Below, piece by piece: positions 8,011 through 16,092 of a stretch of 64,000 nucleotides of DNA. Position 1 is the stretch's first letter, and each line of letters starts with the position of its first letter. The notes beneath the pieces are model-generated. The model did no database searches. It worked only from the letters and a program-made list of their open reading frames with translations, and was not told the origin of the DNA. The DNA lies in contig ONJF01000003.1 in assembly GCA_900318085.1 (NCBI GenBank), positions 52,448 through 116,447 on the forward strand, given 5' to 3'. The DNA is from an uncultured Bacteroidales bacterium (GTDB taxonomy: Bacteria; Bacteroidota; Bacteroidia; Bacteroidales; F082). The position numbers and the translations under genes were made by a program.

Positions 8011-8887
8011 AGACTGTATCCATGAAACTCTTCTGCACTTTATTGAAAATCAAAATGCCTAGAGCAAGAAGGACTAACATGACAATAAAACTATATGCCA
8101 ACCAGCCCCAACCGATAAACTGGCCAGCTCCTAAAGCGCCATGCTTGAAGGTCTCAATCACTGGAGTCACAGGATTGAGGCACATAACGGTTGCCACATC
8201 AATTCCGAACTTTCGCTTTCCCACTACTTGACTCAAAGGATATACAATCGGCGTAGCGTACATCCATAACGACACAAAGAAAGAGAACAAAATCTGTAAA
8301 TCACGGTACTTGGTTGTCATCGATGAAATAATGATACCGAAACCCAGGGCCAGACCCGCCATCATGACTACCAACAGCGGGAACAAAAGCAGATACCAAT
8401 TGGGACATGGGGCCGTGCCTATGATTGCATAGTAAACATACACAATAACAAACAAAAGCAACTGGATGCCAAAGCGGACCAAATTACTAATGACACTTGA
8501 CAGAGGCATAATCAACCTAGGGAAATATACCTTACCAAAAATTCCCGCATTAGAAACGAAGGTATTCGATGTTCTTCCCAAACAGTCAGCAAAATACTGC
8601 CACATGCACACACCTCCCAAATAGAACAAGGGTTGAGGAATGCCATCGGTGGGGATCCCTGCAATACCACCAAACACCACCATGTACATGATGACCGTCA
8701 AAGCAGGCTGTATCAGCCACCACAAAGGTCCCAAGATGGTCTGTTTGTACTGCACCTTGATAGTACGCTTCACAAACAAGGTCAACAAGTCACGGTAATC
8801 CCATATTTCTTTTAGATTCACCTCAAAAAGCCCAGTCCGGGGCTTGATGACAGTAGTCCAGTTTTCGTTTTCAGTTGTTTTACTCAT
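8009..8887 (-). CDS. ABC-2 type polysaccharide export permease (Wzm/TagG-like)
   Basis: A 292-residue integral membrane protein with about six hydrophobic segments and the family hallmark VKRTIKVQYKQTILGPLWWLIQPALT near the N-terminus (about residues 38-64). This is the membrane half of an ABC exporter that moves lipid-linked O-antigen or teichoic-type glycans across the inner membrane. Its ATP-binding partner (Wzt/TagH-like) normally lies next door but is absent from the visible part of the locus. Either the partner lies beyond the left edge or elsewhere, or the permease is an orphan. A promoter 140 bp upstream suggests a separate transcript start for this gene and those downstream. Confidence 0.88.
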   Translation of the reverse strand: MSKTTENENWTTVIKPRTGLFEVNLKEIWDYRDLLTLFVKRTIKVQYKQTILGPLWWLIQPALTVIMYMVVFGGIAGIPTDGIPQPLFYLGGVCMWQYFADCLGRTSNTFVSNAGIFGKVYFPRLIMPLSSVISNLVRFGIQLLLFVIVYVYYAIIGTAPCPNWYLLLFPLLVVMMAGLALGFGIIISSMTTKYRDLQILFSFFVSLWMYATPIVYPLSQVVGKRKFGIDVATVMCLNPVTPVIETFKHGALGAGQFIGWGWLAYSFIVMLVLLALGILIFNKVQKSFMDTV

Positions 8888-9026
8888 TTCGGATAAGTGT
8901 AAAGCTTCGCCACTTGACTCACATCAAGAAAGCATAACTATTTGTAAATAAACCACTTGCCTTAAACATTAGAGAGTGGCATTTTTTGTTGCATTCAGGC
9001 AATAGTTAACCCAAATTTACAATCTG

Positions 9027-9034
9027 CAAAAGTA
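9027..9034 (-). promoter_or_regulatory. Bacteroidota-type -7 box TACTTTTG
   Basis: On the minus strand this octamer matches TAnnTTTG and lies about 140 bp upstream of the ABC permease start. It would give a leader of about 130 nt. It separates the permease and downstream glycan genes from the sugar transferase gene. Confidence 0.5.
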
Positions 9035-9086
9035 AGGATTATTTTTCAAATAAAACAAGAAAAAAATGCGACAATTTTCTTTGTTA

Positions 9087-10208
9087 TTATTTGGAACGTT
9101 TTCCCCTGAAAACAATATTGCCAACAATCTTCCAAAAATACCTCCAGTCAGTGCGCAAAGGATGCTCCAAATAAGACTCCAAATAACGACGCTCACTGTC
9201 CTGGATCTCTTCCAAGGTCTCGGGCATGTCCACATAAAACGGAGGCAAAAGGCCTGGCTTGGTCTTAGTCCTCAGTTCTTGTAACTCTTTGGAATAGAGA
9301 TTGAAATACTGTTGGCTCAATGGCCTGACGCCCACAATCTTCATCTGTCCCTTCAACACGTTGATGAACATAGGCAACTCATCGAGCCAGGTCTTGCGCA
9401 GGAACCTGCCCCACTCCGTGACACGGTAGTCATCGCTGAATTTGCCACCCACGTCAAGGTTGTTGTTCTCGTAAATGTAGGTCTGCAGGTATTCGGAATA
9501 GGCATACATCGTGCGGAACTTGAGCACATTGAACTTCTTCCCGTCCTTGCCTATACGGCGCAACTTCACCAAGGGGCCATAGGTGTGCGGCTCGTCATGC
9601 GGCGCACGCTTCTTCTGGCCGATGACACAATAGCGGTCGTGGATGTACTGCTCGCTGACGACTTCGAAACCACAATAATACAACCTGCCCAAGATCTCGG
9701 GACGCGGGAAGACCTTCCTCACCTTCTTTGTACAAAGATAGTAGAAGCGTCGTGTCAATCCGAGTTTTGGGCACGCCCTATGCCACAGGAAATCAAAGAA
9801 ATAGATAATCCGCGCAAGAAACCTGGGGTGTTTGCTGAAAATCTGGGCACGGTGTTTCTGGGCCGTGTCGAAGCTACAGACCAGATAACCGTCCTGCTTC
9901 AACTTGGCGTTGGCCTTGCGGAGGTAACGGTTCACGTAACGGATGGCGTTGAGATGGTCTTCGGCCAGCAATACCTCTGCCTCCCCGTCGGGCGCTTGCC
10001 ACGACTTTTCCGCATAGTCATTGAGCCAGGCCGAACGCTTGGGACCACGGGGCGTCTCGGCCACCGCAATCAGCTCACGCAACTGTTCAGGGGCATCGTC
10101 GAATTCAAACCTGGGGGCATGCTGGGTCTCGGCAACGGCAAGGTATTCCATGACCTCGTCGTAGTTGTCGCGTGACGCCATATCGTTGAAGATACTTTTA
10201 ATGCCCAT
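9087..10208 (-). CDS. Sugar-phosphate transferase with methyltransferase-like N-terminal half
   Basis: A 373-residue protein. The C-terminal half (about 200-373) is a bacterial sugar transferase (WcaJ/PglC catalytic domain) with KFRTMY, KTWLDELPMFINVLKGQM and GVRPLS. These enzymes start glycan assembly by moving a sugar phosphate onto undecaprenyl phosphate. The usual N-terminal membrane region is missing. Residues about 80-185 instead look like the C-terminal part of a class I SAM methyltransferase (HLNAIRYVNRYLRKANAKLK, then GRLYYCGFEVVSE), without a clear SAM-binding loop. It is probably the initiating enzyme of this locus, membrane-anchored by the amphipathic segment near FLARIIYFFDFLWH. 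The fusion reading is my inference. Confidence 0.8.
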   Translation of the reverse strand: MGIKSIFNDMASRDNYDEVMEYLAVAETQHAPRFEFDDAPEQLRELIAVAETPRGPKRSAWLNDYAEKSWQAPDGEAEVLLAEDHLNAIRYVNRYLRKANAKLKQDGYLVCSFDTAQKHRAQIFSKHPRFLARIIYFFDFLWHRACPKLGLTRRFYYLCTKKVRKVFPRPEILGRLYYCGFEVVSEQYIHDRYCVIGQKKRAPHDEPHTYGPLVKLRRIGKDGKKFNVLKFRTMYAYSEYLQTYIYENNNLDVGGKFSDDYRVTEWGRFLRKTWLDELPMFINVLKGQMKIVGVRPLSQQYFNLYSKELQELRTKTKPGLLPPFYVDMPETLEEIQDSERRYLESYLEHPLRTDWRYFWKIVGNIVFRGKRSK

Positions 10209-10223
10209 AGGTTTGTTTTATAA

Positions 10224-11354
10224 TCATTTTGTCAAAAAATCACGAACGGCCTTGCAGATCCTATCCTGGTCTTCTTCCGAAAGATAAGGATGGATGGGCA
10301 AGGAGATGACCGTATCGGCCAACTGGTCGGAGACGGGACAACGGTTGTCGTCAGGGTTCAGATAGTTGAACGCCGTTTGTCGATGCATCGGAATGGGATA
10401 GTAGCTGGCCGTAGGGATGTCGAGCGCCTTCAAGGCCGCCTGCAAACCGGACCTCACCTCCTTGTTCTCCACCTGCAACGTGTATTGCGCCCAACTCGAA
10501 TAGAAGCCATCGGGGACAATGGGGGTCTTCACCACGTCCTTCAGCTTCTCGGTATAGCGAGCCGCCACCTTGTTGACATCGACCAACTCATAATCCTTGA
10601 AAGCCTTCAACTTCACGATCAAGATGGCTGCTTGAATACTATCAAGCCGCGAGTTCATGCCGATGCGCACATTGTCGTAACGGTCGCTGCCCTTGCCATG
10701 GATATGATAGGACTCGAGCAACGCGGCCCATTCGTCGTTGTCGGTGAACACCGCACCGCCATCGCCATAGCAGCCTACGGGTTTGGCGGGGAAGAACGAT
10801 GTCGTGGAGATATCGCCAAAGGTGCAGGCTTTTTGCTCGCCGATGCGACCACCGAAACCTTGGGCACCGTCTTCGAGGACATAAAGGCCATATCGGTCCG
10901 CTATCTTACGGATGGCCTTGAAGTCGGCGGGAAGGCCGAAGAGGTCGACGGCGATGATGACGCGAGGCGTGAGTTGGCCAGCCTTCCGCGTCTGCTCGAT
11001 CTTACGCTCAAGGTCGGCCACATCCATGTTGAAGGTGTCCTTGTCGACATCGACGAAGACGGGTGTGGCGCCTTGCATGGCGATGACCTCGGCCGAGGCG
11101 AAGAAGGTGAAACTGGGCACGAAGACGGCGTCGCCGGGCTTCACATCCCAGGCCTTCAAGGCGAGCAACAGGGCATCGGTGCCACTATTGCAAGCCACAC
11201 AGTGCTTCACTCCGACATACTCGGCGAAAGCCGATTCCATCTCCTTGATCTTCGGTCCCATGACATAGGCCGATGAGGCGACTACGTCGAGGATGGCCTT
11301 GTCCATTTCGTCCTTCAGGACGTTATATTGGGTTTTTAAATCTCTGAATTGCAT
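10224..11354 (-). CDS. DegT family aminotransferase (WbpE-like)
   Basis: A 376-residue PLP-dependent aminotransferase. Cofactor features include CNSGTDALLLAL, VLEDGAQGFGG and the Lys in TSFFPAKPVGCYGDGGAVF. It starts at an ATG at 11354 and is 15 bp upstream of the sugar transferase. The next gene upstream is a WbpD-like N-acetyltransferase. This pairing matches the pathway that makes 2,3-diacetamido-2,3-dideoxy uronic acids (WbpE transaminates the 3-keto UDP-GlcNAcA, WbpD acetylates). The WbpA and WbpB dehydrogenases are not in the window, so the exact sugar remains inferred. Confidence 0.87.
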   Translation of the reverse strand: MQFRDLKTQYNVLKDEMDKAILDVVASSAYVMGPKIKEMESAFAEYVGVKHCVACNSGTDALLLALKAWDVKPGDAVFVPSFTFFASAEVIAMQGATPVFVDVDKDTFNMDVADLERKIEQTRKAGQLTPRVIIAVDLFGLPADFKAIRKIADRYGLYVLEDGAQGFGGRIGEQKACTFGDISTTSFFPAKPVGCYGDGGAVFTDNDEWAALLESYHIHGKGSDRYDNVRIGMNSRLDSIQAAILIVKLKAFKDYELVDVNKVAARYTEKLKDVVKTPIVPDGFYSSWAQYTLQVENKEVRSGLQAALKALDIPTASYYPIPMHRQTAFNYLNPDDNRCPVSDQLADTVISLPIHPYLSEEDQDRICKAVRDFLTK

Positions 11355-11360
11355 TTTTAT

Positions 11361-11452
11361 CAGTTGTTCAGGTGTCAGTTGTTCAGTTATTCAGTTATTC
11401 AGTTGTTCAGTTCATTCCTCATTCCGCATTCCGCATTCAACATTCCTCATTC
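11361..11452. repeat. Tandem octamer and heptamer repeats
   Basis: First come several 8-bp units of the TTCAGTTR type, then 7-bp units ATTCCTC, ATTCCGC (twice), ATTCAAC, ATTCCTC. The heptamer part forms the 3' end of the WbpD-like gene, so its last codons are written by the repeat. Confidence 0.8.
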
Positions 11453-12002
11453 TTTCCAAATTTCCGTTAGTCTCCACATATTTCCGCCCGCATTCGCATT
11501 GCAGCGAGGCGTCAAGGCGTTTGCCGCATTCACAGACCCATCCGATCTGGCGCGCAGGCACGCCGGCCATCAGGGCATAAGGCTTCACGTCTTTGGTGAC
11601 CACGGCGCCAGCGGCGATAAGGGCGCTCTTGCCCACCGTATGGCCGCACACCACGGTGCAGTTGGCTCCCAATGAGGCGCCTTCGCAAATCTTGGTCTTG
11701 GCATAGATGCCATGTACGGGGAAATGCGCACGAGGCGTGGTCACATTGGTGAACACGCAGCTCGGTCCGCAGAACACGTTATCTTCGATTTCAACGCCTT
11801 CGTAGATGGAGACGTTGTTTTGCACACGGACATTGTTGCCAATCCTCACATTGTTGCCGACATTGACATTCTGCCCAAAGGAGCAGTTCTCGCCAATCAC
11901 GGCACCTTTTTGGATGTGGCAGAAATGCCAGATCTTCGTACCCTTGCCGATGGTCACGTTGTCATCGACGTAGCTGCTTTCGTGTATGTAATAGTCGTTC
12001 AT
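11412..12002 (-). CDS. WbpD-like sugar N-acetyltransferase (hexapeptide repeat)
   Basis: About 196 residues of left-handed beta-helix repeats starting [19 protein letters not shown]. The segments [17 protein letters not shown] and [13 protein letters not shown] are typical of UDP-3-amino-2-acetamido-glucuronate N-acetyltransferases. The C-terminus has a small Cys cluster (CECGKR and CECGRK), possibly metal-binding, and ends in residues encoded by a heptamer array. The ATG at 12002 is chosen because the 19 residues upstream are charged, unlike the family, and encoded by a repetitive sequence. It follows the same strand as, and probably works with, the WbpE-like aminotransferase 57 bp downstream. 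Confidence 0.85.
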   Translation of the reverse strand: MNDYYIHESSYVDDNVTIGKGTKIWHFCHIQKGAVIGENCSFGQNVNVGNNVRIGNNVRVQNNVSIYEGVEIEDNVFCGPSCVFTNVTTPRAHFPVHGIYAKTKICEGASLGANCTVVCGHTVGKSALIAAGAVVTKDVKPYALMAGVPARQIGWVCECGKRLDASLQCECGRKYVETNGNLERMRNVECGMRNEE

Positions 12003-12178
12003 TTGTCTTTTTTCAATTTTGGTTCTTCGCTCTTCTTTCGCCCTACTCTCGCTCTTCATTCGCCCTACTCTCGCTCAAAGGGTATGGTTAAGCGAAGAAA
12101 GAGCGAAGTTACAACGTGGTTGCATGCCTGCAATGGCTGATTATAGCCGAAGCAAAGGAGGTCCAATCCCTATTTCAA

Positions 12179-12901
12179 TCACTCCCACCCAGATGCCAAA
12201 ACCTCCGCAATATGGATCACCTTAATCGGCAAGTCTTCCTTCTCGATGTAGGCCTTTTGGTGCATCAGGCAGGTCATATCCGTAGAGACGATGTATTCCG
12301 CTCCAGTATTCAAGGCGTTTCTCACCTTATGGTTCGCCATGCCCTCCGACAAGGTCTCGTGGTTCATCCTCAGCGAGAAGTCGGCACCACAGCACATATC
12401 GGTCTGCTTCATCTCCACCAGTTCCAGCCCCTTCACCTTGGAGAGGAGTTGCCGTGCTTCCTTGCCCAAGCCCAGGCCTCGCAGGGCACTACAACTGTCG
12501 TGGAAGGTCACCTTATACGGGAACTCCGCGCCGAAGTTGTCGAAATGCACCTTGTTGACCAAGAAATCGGTCAGTTCATAGACATTGGACACCATCCGCT
12601 TGAAATTCAAGTGGTTGGCGGTGTTAAAGAAGAGTTCGGGATAATGCTTCTTGATGTAATGCACGCAGGCTGCCGAGGGAGATACTACAGGACCGTCGTA
12701 CGAGAAATCGTTGAGGAACTTGTCGCCCAACTCCTTGGCTTCTTCCAAGAAACCGGCATGGTAGGCGAAACGGCCGCAGCAGGTCTGCTCCGGGTTGTAT
12801 TCCACCTCCACCCCGGTGCGCTGCAACACCTTCATGGTATCGGCAGCGACCCGTGGAAAGAATTGGTCGATCAGGCAGGGTACAAACAACTCTACTTTCA
12901 T
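12179..12901 (-). CDS. LutA/YkgE-like Fe-S oxidoreductase subunit
   Basis: A 240-residue protein with two CCG domains: CLIDQFFP with TCCGRFAYHAGF (N-terminal half) and SCSALRGLG with MCCGADFSL (C-terminal half). These Cys-rich motifs bind Fe-S clusters in LutA, GlpC and heterodisulfide reductase subunits. LutA acts with LutB and LutC in lactate oxidation, but neither partner is nearby. It begins 20 bp after a good TAnnTTTG box, so it is likely transcribed alone. A role as a lactate or glycolate oxidation subunit is family-based only. Confidence 0.82.
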   Translation of the reverse strand: MKVELFVPCLIDQFFPRVAADTMKVLQRTGVEVEYNPEQTCCGRFAYHAGFLEEAKELGDKFLNDFSYDGPVVSPSAACVHYIKKHYPELFFNTANHLNFKRMVSNVYELTDFLVNKVHFDNFGAEFPYKVTFHDSCSALRGLGLGKEARQLLSKVKGLELVEMKQTDMCCGADFSLRMNHETLSEGMANHKVRNALNTGAEYIVSTDMTCLMHQKAYIEKEDLPIKVIHIAEVLASGWE

Positions 12902-12920
12902 ATCGCTCTATAAAAACGAG

Positions 12921-12928
12921 CAAAAATA
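12921..12928 (-). promoter_or_regulatory. Bacteroidota-type -7 box TATTTTTG
   Basis: Minus-strand match to TAnnTTTG, 20 bp upstream of the LutA-like ATG. Confidence 0.55.
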
Positions 12929-12974
12929 GAGATTTTCTTTCACATAAGGAAAAATAATCCAAAAATCGCGTTAT

Positions 12975-14207
12975 TTAGGGCAGAATTTGCAGAAAAGAGG
13001 CGTCGTTCCAAAAGTTGGGATAAGACTTGGCCACCACTTCGGGGTGGTCGAAGGCGACAGGGCCTACCAGCATGGAGAGTGGCGCCAAGGCCATCACGAT
13101 GCGGTGGTCGCCATGGGCGCAGAAGTGGATTTCAGGTTCACCCAATTTGGCCAGTTCCTGCTGCATGGCTTCCACCCGATCCGACTCTTTGAGATGCAAG
13201 TTGTCGAGGCCGGTGAAACAGGCTTCCACATGCAGACCAGCGCAGGTGGCCACCAGGGTCGGATAGAGGTCGGGATGGTCATAGAAATCGAAAGACAGGG
13301 GGCGCTTCTCGAAAGGGATTTTCCTTAATATGAGGTCGTTGCCATCAACAAAGGTACCCACGCCTAAGTGCGTCATCCATTCGGCGATGATGGCATCGCC
13401 TTGCCAACATGCCGAGGTCACCGAACCCGTCGGCCCTTCGACCCTTCGAGGGGCCTCAGGGACCGCAGGCTCAGGGACCACAAGGCCGGCCAATCCATGC
13501 AGCCTAATCTCACATTCCTCACTAAACGCCGCCATCTCATACCAATAGGAGGCCGCACTCCAATCAGAATCAACGGCAAAACCCATTGACTCATAGGGCT
13601 TTGGAGATACCGCCACCCTCTCCCCTTGCAGCTCGCATTCAGCACCAAAATGCCGCATCATGGCCAAGGTCATCTGGAGATAGGGCACAGAAGAGAGGTG
13701 GCCCACCAGGTTCATCTCAAGACCCCGCGGCCACATCGGGGCAGCCAGCAACAATGAGGAAGCGAATTGGCTGCTGCGTGTCGTATCCATCTGCACTTTG
13801 CCACCCGAGATGGTCTTTCCCTTGATATGCAGTGGCAAACAGCCCTCGTTTTCAATATATTGGACTTCGGCACCCAACGAGCGTAAAGCCTCCACCAACG
13901 GGGCCATGGGACGTTGTTTCATACGTTCGGTACCCGTCAAGAGCCAATCGCCTTCATGGCAGGCTAAGTAGGTCGTCAGGAACCGCGCAGCCGTGCCGCA
14001 ATCGGCAATGTCGATTATCGATTCTCCAGATTGTGCTTTACGAAGGGCTTCCGACAAGACCATGGTGTCACCTGAATCCGAAAGATTCTGGAAATCAGGT
14101 GCAAACCCACCGTATGCCGCAATCATCAGGGCGCGGTTGCTCTCACTCTTGCTGGCAGGAAGAGTAACCTCACCGAAACGCAACACTCTCCCGCTCCTTG
14201 TCCTCAT
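12975..14207 (-). CDS. aroA: 3-phosphoshikimate 1-carboxyvinyltransferase (EPSP synthase)
   Basis: About 410 residues. It catalyses the PEP-dependent sixth step of the shikimate pathway. The N-terminal PASKSESNRALMIAAYGG binds shikimate-3-phosphate. DCGTAARFLTTYLA carries the conserved GTA motif, LTGTERMKQRPMAPLVEAL has the RPM/L motif, and KESDRVEAMQQELAKLG is the C-terminal signature. The ATG at 14207 is chosen because the open frame continues 37 codons upstream to 14318 only through a palindromic repeat. That longer start would overlap aroB by 14 bp and add residues unlike the family. It lies downstream of aroB in the same direction. Confidence 0.93.
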   Translation of the reverse strand: MRTRSGRVLRFGEVTLPASKSESNRALMIAAYGGFAPDFQNLSDSGDTMVLSEALRKAQSGESIIDIADCGTAARFLTTYLACHEGDWLLTGTERMKQRPMAPLVEALRSLGAEVQYIENEGCLPLHIKGKTISGGKVQMDTTRSSQFASSLLLAAPMWPRGLEMNLVGHLSSVPYLQMTLAMMRHFGAECELQGERVAVSPKPYESMGFAVDSDWSAASYWYEMAAFSEECEIRLHGLAGLVVPEPAVPEAPRRVEGPTGSVTSACWQGDAIIAEWMTHLGVGTFVDGNDLILRKIPFEKRPLSFDFYDHPDLYPTLVATCAGLHVEACFTGLDNLHLKESDRVEAMQQELAKLGEPEIHFCAHGDHRIVMALAPLSMLVGPVAFDHPEVVAKSYPNFWNDASFLQILP

Positions 14208-14296
14208 GGCGGAGGAACATCCGCCATCTCCTGAGCAAAAAGAGGCGTCTCTATTGTTCAGGAGATTGCGGGTCTGCGCCCGCAATGAGGACAAGG
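14200..14296. repeat. Palindromic repeat at the aroB-aroA junction
   Basis: Two hairpins: GGCGGAggaacaTCCGCC, and ATTGCGGGtctgcgCCCGCAAT. It belongs to the same dispersed family as the copies at 15339, 19145, 19301 and 43266. Confidence 0.75.
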
Positions 14297-14304
14297 GGTA
14301 TTGG

Positions 14305-15312
14305 TCAGCGTTTCCCATACTCTTTCGTTATGATGTATTCAAGCGCCCTTTTGACGGCGTCATAGTCTACCGCAACACCCCACACGGGTCTTCCGACGGC
14401 TTCAAGCAGCACAAACCGCGGCTTCTCCCCTTTGTTTTTCTTATCGTGAGCGAGAAAGGTCATGATAGGTTCAATGTCGGCTTCCGAAAGATCGACTTGC
14501 GCTTCCGACAGGAGCATGGGCAGTCGCTGCTCGTAATCATGCATGACCTTTTCGTCAAGGCCACATTGCTGCACAGAGAGCCATAGTGCGGCCAACATCC
14601 CGAGAGCCACGGCCTCGCCATGCAACAGGGGAGCATCCGTCGTCAGGCAATGGCTCTCGATAGCATGACCGAGGGTGTGGCCGAAGTTCAGCACCTGGCG
14701 CGGACCCTTTTCAAAGGGATCGTTCTTCACCATCTCGCGCTTGATCTCTCCACAACGAGCGATATGCTGCTGATAGTTCTCTAGATTGATTTCCAACAAC
14801 TTGGAATCAGCGATAAAGCCATATTTCAGCATCTCGGCCATACCCGACAGGATTTCCCTTTCAGGCAGAGTCGACAAAAACACAGGCTTAATCAGCACCT
14901 CTTCCGCCTCGGCAAATGTCCCGATTTGGTTCTTCGCGCCACCGAAGTCGATGCCCGTCTTCCCTCCTATCGCAGCATCCACCATGGCGAGCAAGGTAGT
15001 CGGCACATTGATGAACTTGATGCCGCGCTTGTAGGTGGAGGCGGCGAAACCGCCCAAGTCGGTGATGGTGCCGCCGCCAAGGTTGATCATCAAGGCGTTA
15101 CGATCGGCATGATGCTTCATCAAGGTCTTCCAAATCCTCTGGACGGTTTGCAGGTTTTTATGCTGTTCCCCCGCCTTGATGACAATATCAATTGCCGAAT
15201 CGCAATGTAGCCAATGGGCCACCTCAGGCAGCCAGAAGGGTGCCACATTCTCATCGGTGAGGATGAAGACTTGGGAGGCATTGGTTAGTATTGTTTTCAG
15301 TCTTTCGTTCAT
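14305..15312 (-). CDS. aroB: 3-dehydroquinate synthase
   Basis: About 335 residues. NAD-dependent cyclisation of DAHP, the second shikimate-pathway step. Motifs are INLGGGTITDLGGFAASTYKRG (NAD and substrate loop), NVPTTLLAMVDAAIGGKTGID, and the metal ligands in AEMLKYGFI, LNFGHTLGHAIE and LLHGEAVALGM. The ATG at 15312 (MNERLKTIL) fits the family length; ATGs at 15324 and 15342 are also in frame, the latter inside a palindromic repeat. The next gene is aroA, after a repeat insertion of about 100 bp. Confidence 0.93.
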   Translation of the reverse strand: MNERLKTILTNASQVFILTDENVAPFWLPEVAHWLHCDSAIDIVIKAGEQHKNLQTVQRIWKTLMKHHADRNALMINLGGGTITDLGGFAASTYKRGIKFINVPTTLLAMVDAAIGGKTGIDFGGAKNQIGTFAEAEEVLIKPVFLSTLPEREILSGMAEMLKYGFIADSKLLEINLENYQQHIARCGEIKREMVKNDPFEKGPRQVLNFGHTLGHAIESHCLTTDAPLLHGEAVALGMLAALWLSVQQCGLDEKVMHDYEQRLPMLLSEAQVDLSEADIEPIMTFLAHDKKNKGEKPRFVLLEAVGRPVWGVAVDYDAVKRALEYIITKEYGKR

Positions 15313-15338
15313 TTCAAGGCACATTATACCCTTTACCG

Positions 15339-15423
15339 TCATGGCGGACAAGGATCCGCCATCTCCTTTGCTGAAGGGTGTCCTTCATGCATAGGAGATT
15401 CCGGATTAAGTCCGGAATGACGG
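15339..15423. repeat. Palindromic repeat copy
   Basis: Hairpins GGCGGAcaaggaTCCGCC and ATTCCGGAttaagTCCGGAAT, between tsaE and aroB. It is the same architecture as at 14200, with paired substitutions that keep the stems. Confidence 0.75.
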
Positions 15424-15466
15424 TTGAGGAGTGGTTTTGTCGTTTCTGCATCATATAGCAACGCTA

Positions 15467-15901
15467 TCATTCTATTACTTGACAATCAATCACCCGTTCA
15501 TCATCCGTCTCGCCATGCTGAATATCAACACGGATATACTTTTCAGGCAGCAAGGGCTCGATCATCTCTGGCCACTCAATGAGGCAGAGGTTACCGCTGT
15601 CGAAATAGTTCTCATAGCCTATGTCGTAGGCCTCTTCCAATTTCTTAATGCGATAGAAATCAAAATGATAGACCGATTCTCCCTCCTCTGTGACATACTC
15701 ATTGACGATGGCGAAAGTCGGGCTGTTCACCTCATCAGTGACACCCATTTTGTGGCACAGGTTCTTGATGAGTGTGGTCTTACCTGCGCCCATTGAGCCA
15801 TAGAATGCAATGATATCGGCTTCCTCACGCAGGGAAAGCAGGTATTCGGAGACCTTCGAGAGTTGCTCCACGCTGGCAATATGGAATTCTTTGGAATTCA
15901 T
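15467..15901 (-). CDS. tsaE: tRNA threonylcarbamoyladenosine biosynthesis ATPase TsaE
   Basis: About 144 residues. The P-loop FYGSMGAGKTTLIKNLC, the NSPTFAIVNEY switch-like segment and HFDFYRIKKLEEAYDIGY with LIEWPE are diagnostic of TsaE, which drives t6A37 formation with TsaB and TsaD. The start is the ATG at 15901 (MNSKEF), 20 bp after a TATCTTTG box. The frame is open 49 codons further upstream, but only through the promoter and a miniature inverted element. MtaB, which modifies t6A further, is also in this window. Confidence 0.92.
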   Translation of the reverse strand: MNSKEFHIASVEQLSKVSEYLLSLREEADIIAFYGSMGAGKTTLIKNLCHKMGVTDEVNSPTFAIVNEYVTEEGESVYHFDFYRIKKLEEAYDIGYENYFDSGNLCLIEWPEMIEPLLPEKYIRVDIQHGETDDERVIDCQVIE

Positions 15902-15920
15902 TTCATTGGTATTTGCGCTG

Positions 15921-15928
15921 CAAAGATA
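15921..15928 (-). promoter_or_regulatory. Bacteroidota-type -7 box TATCTTTG
   Basis: Minus-strand TAnnTTTG match 20 bp upstream of tsaE. It decides the tsaE start, because the longer reading frame would begin upstream of this promoter. Confidence 0.55.
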
Positions 15929-15939
15929 ATACTTTTTTA

Positions 15940-16091
15940 GAGATTCCCTGCGGGAATGGCAAGCCAATAAAAGCATAAACAGCGGCGGCTCGTGGTGCCT
16001 ACGCATAGTAAGCCCTACCTGCCGCCGCCAAATATACACGGCTAACACTCCATTAACTTCGTTGAATCTTCGATTTCCCGAAGGGAATCTC
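15940..16091. repeat. Miniature inverted-repeat element, copy A
   Basis: About 152 bp with terminal inverted motifs: GAGATTCCCTGCGGGAA at the left, and TTCCCGAAGGGAATCTC at the right. A GGCGGC-rich core (GCGGCGGCTCG ... CTGCCGCCGCC) lies between. It sits just downstream of the porX stop codon. An inverted homologous copy lies upstream of porX at 17713. Confidence 0.7.
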
Positions 16092-16092
16092 C

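Noticed and set aside
12003-12059. Extended N-terminus of the WbpD-like protein
   Set aside because: The 19 extra residues are highly charged, encoded by a short tandem repeat and unlike the family start.
14208-14318. Extended aroA start at 14318 as the main annotation
   Set aside because: The extra 37 codons come from a palindromic repeat; kept only as a finding.
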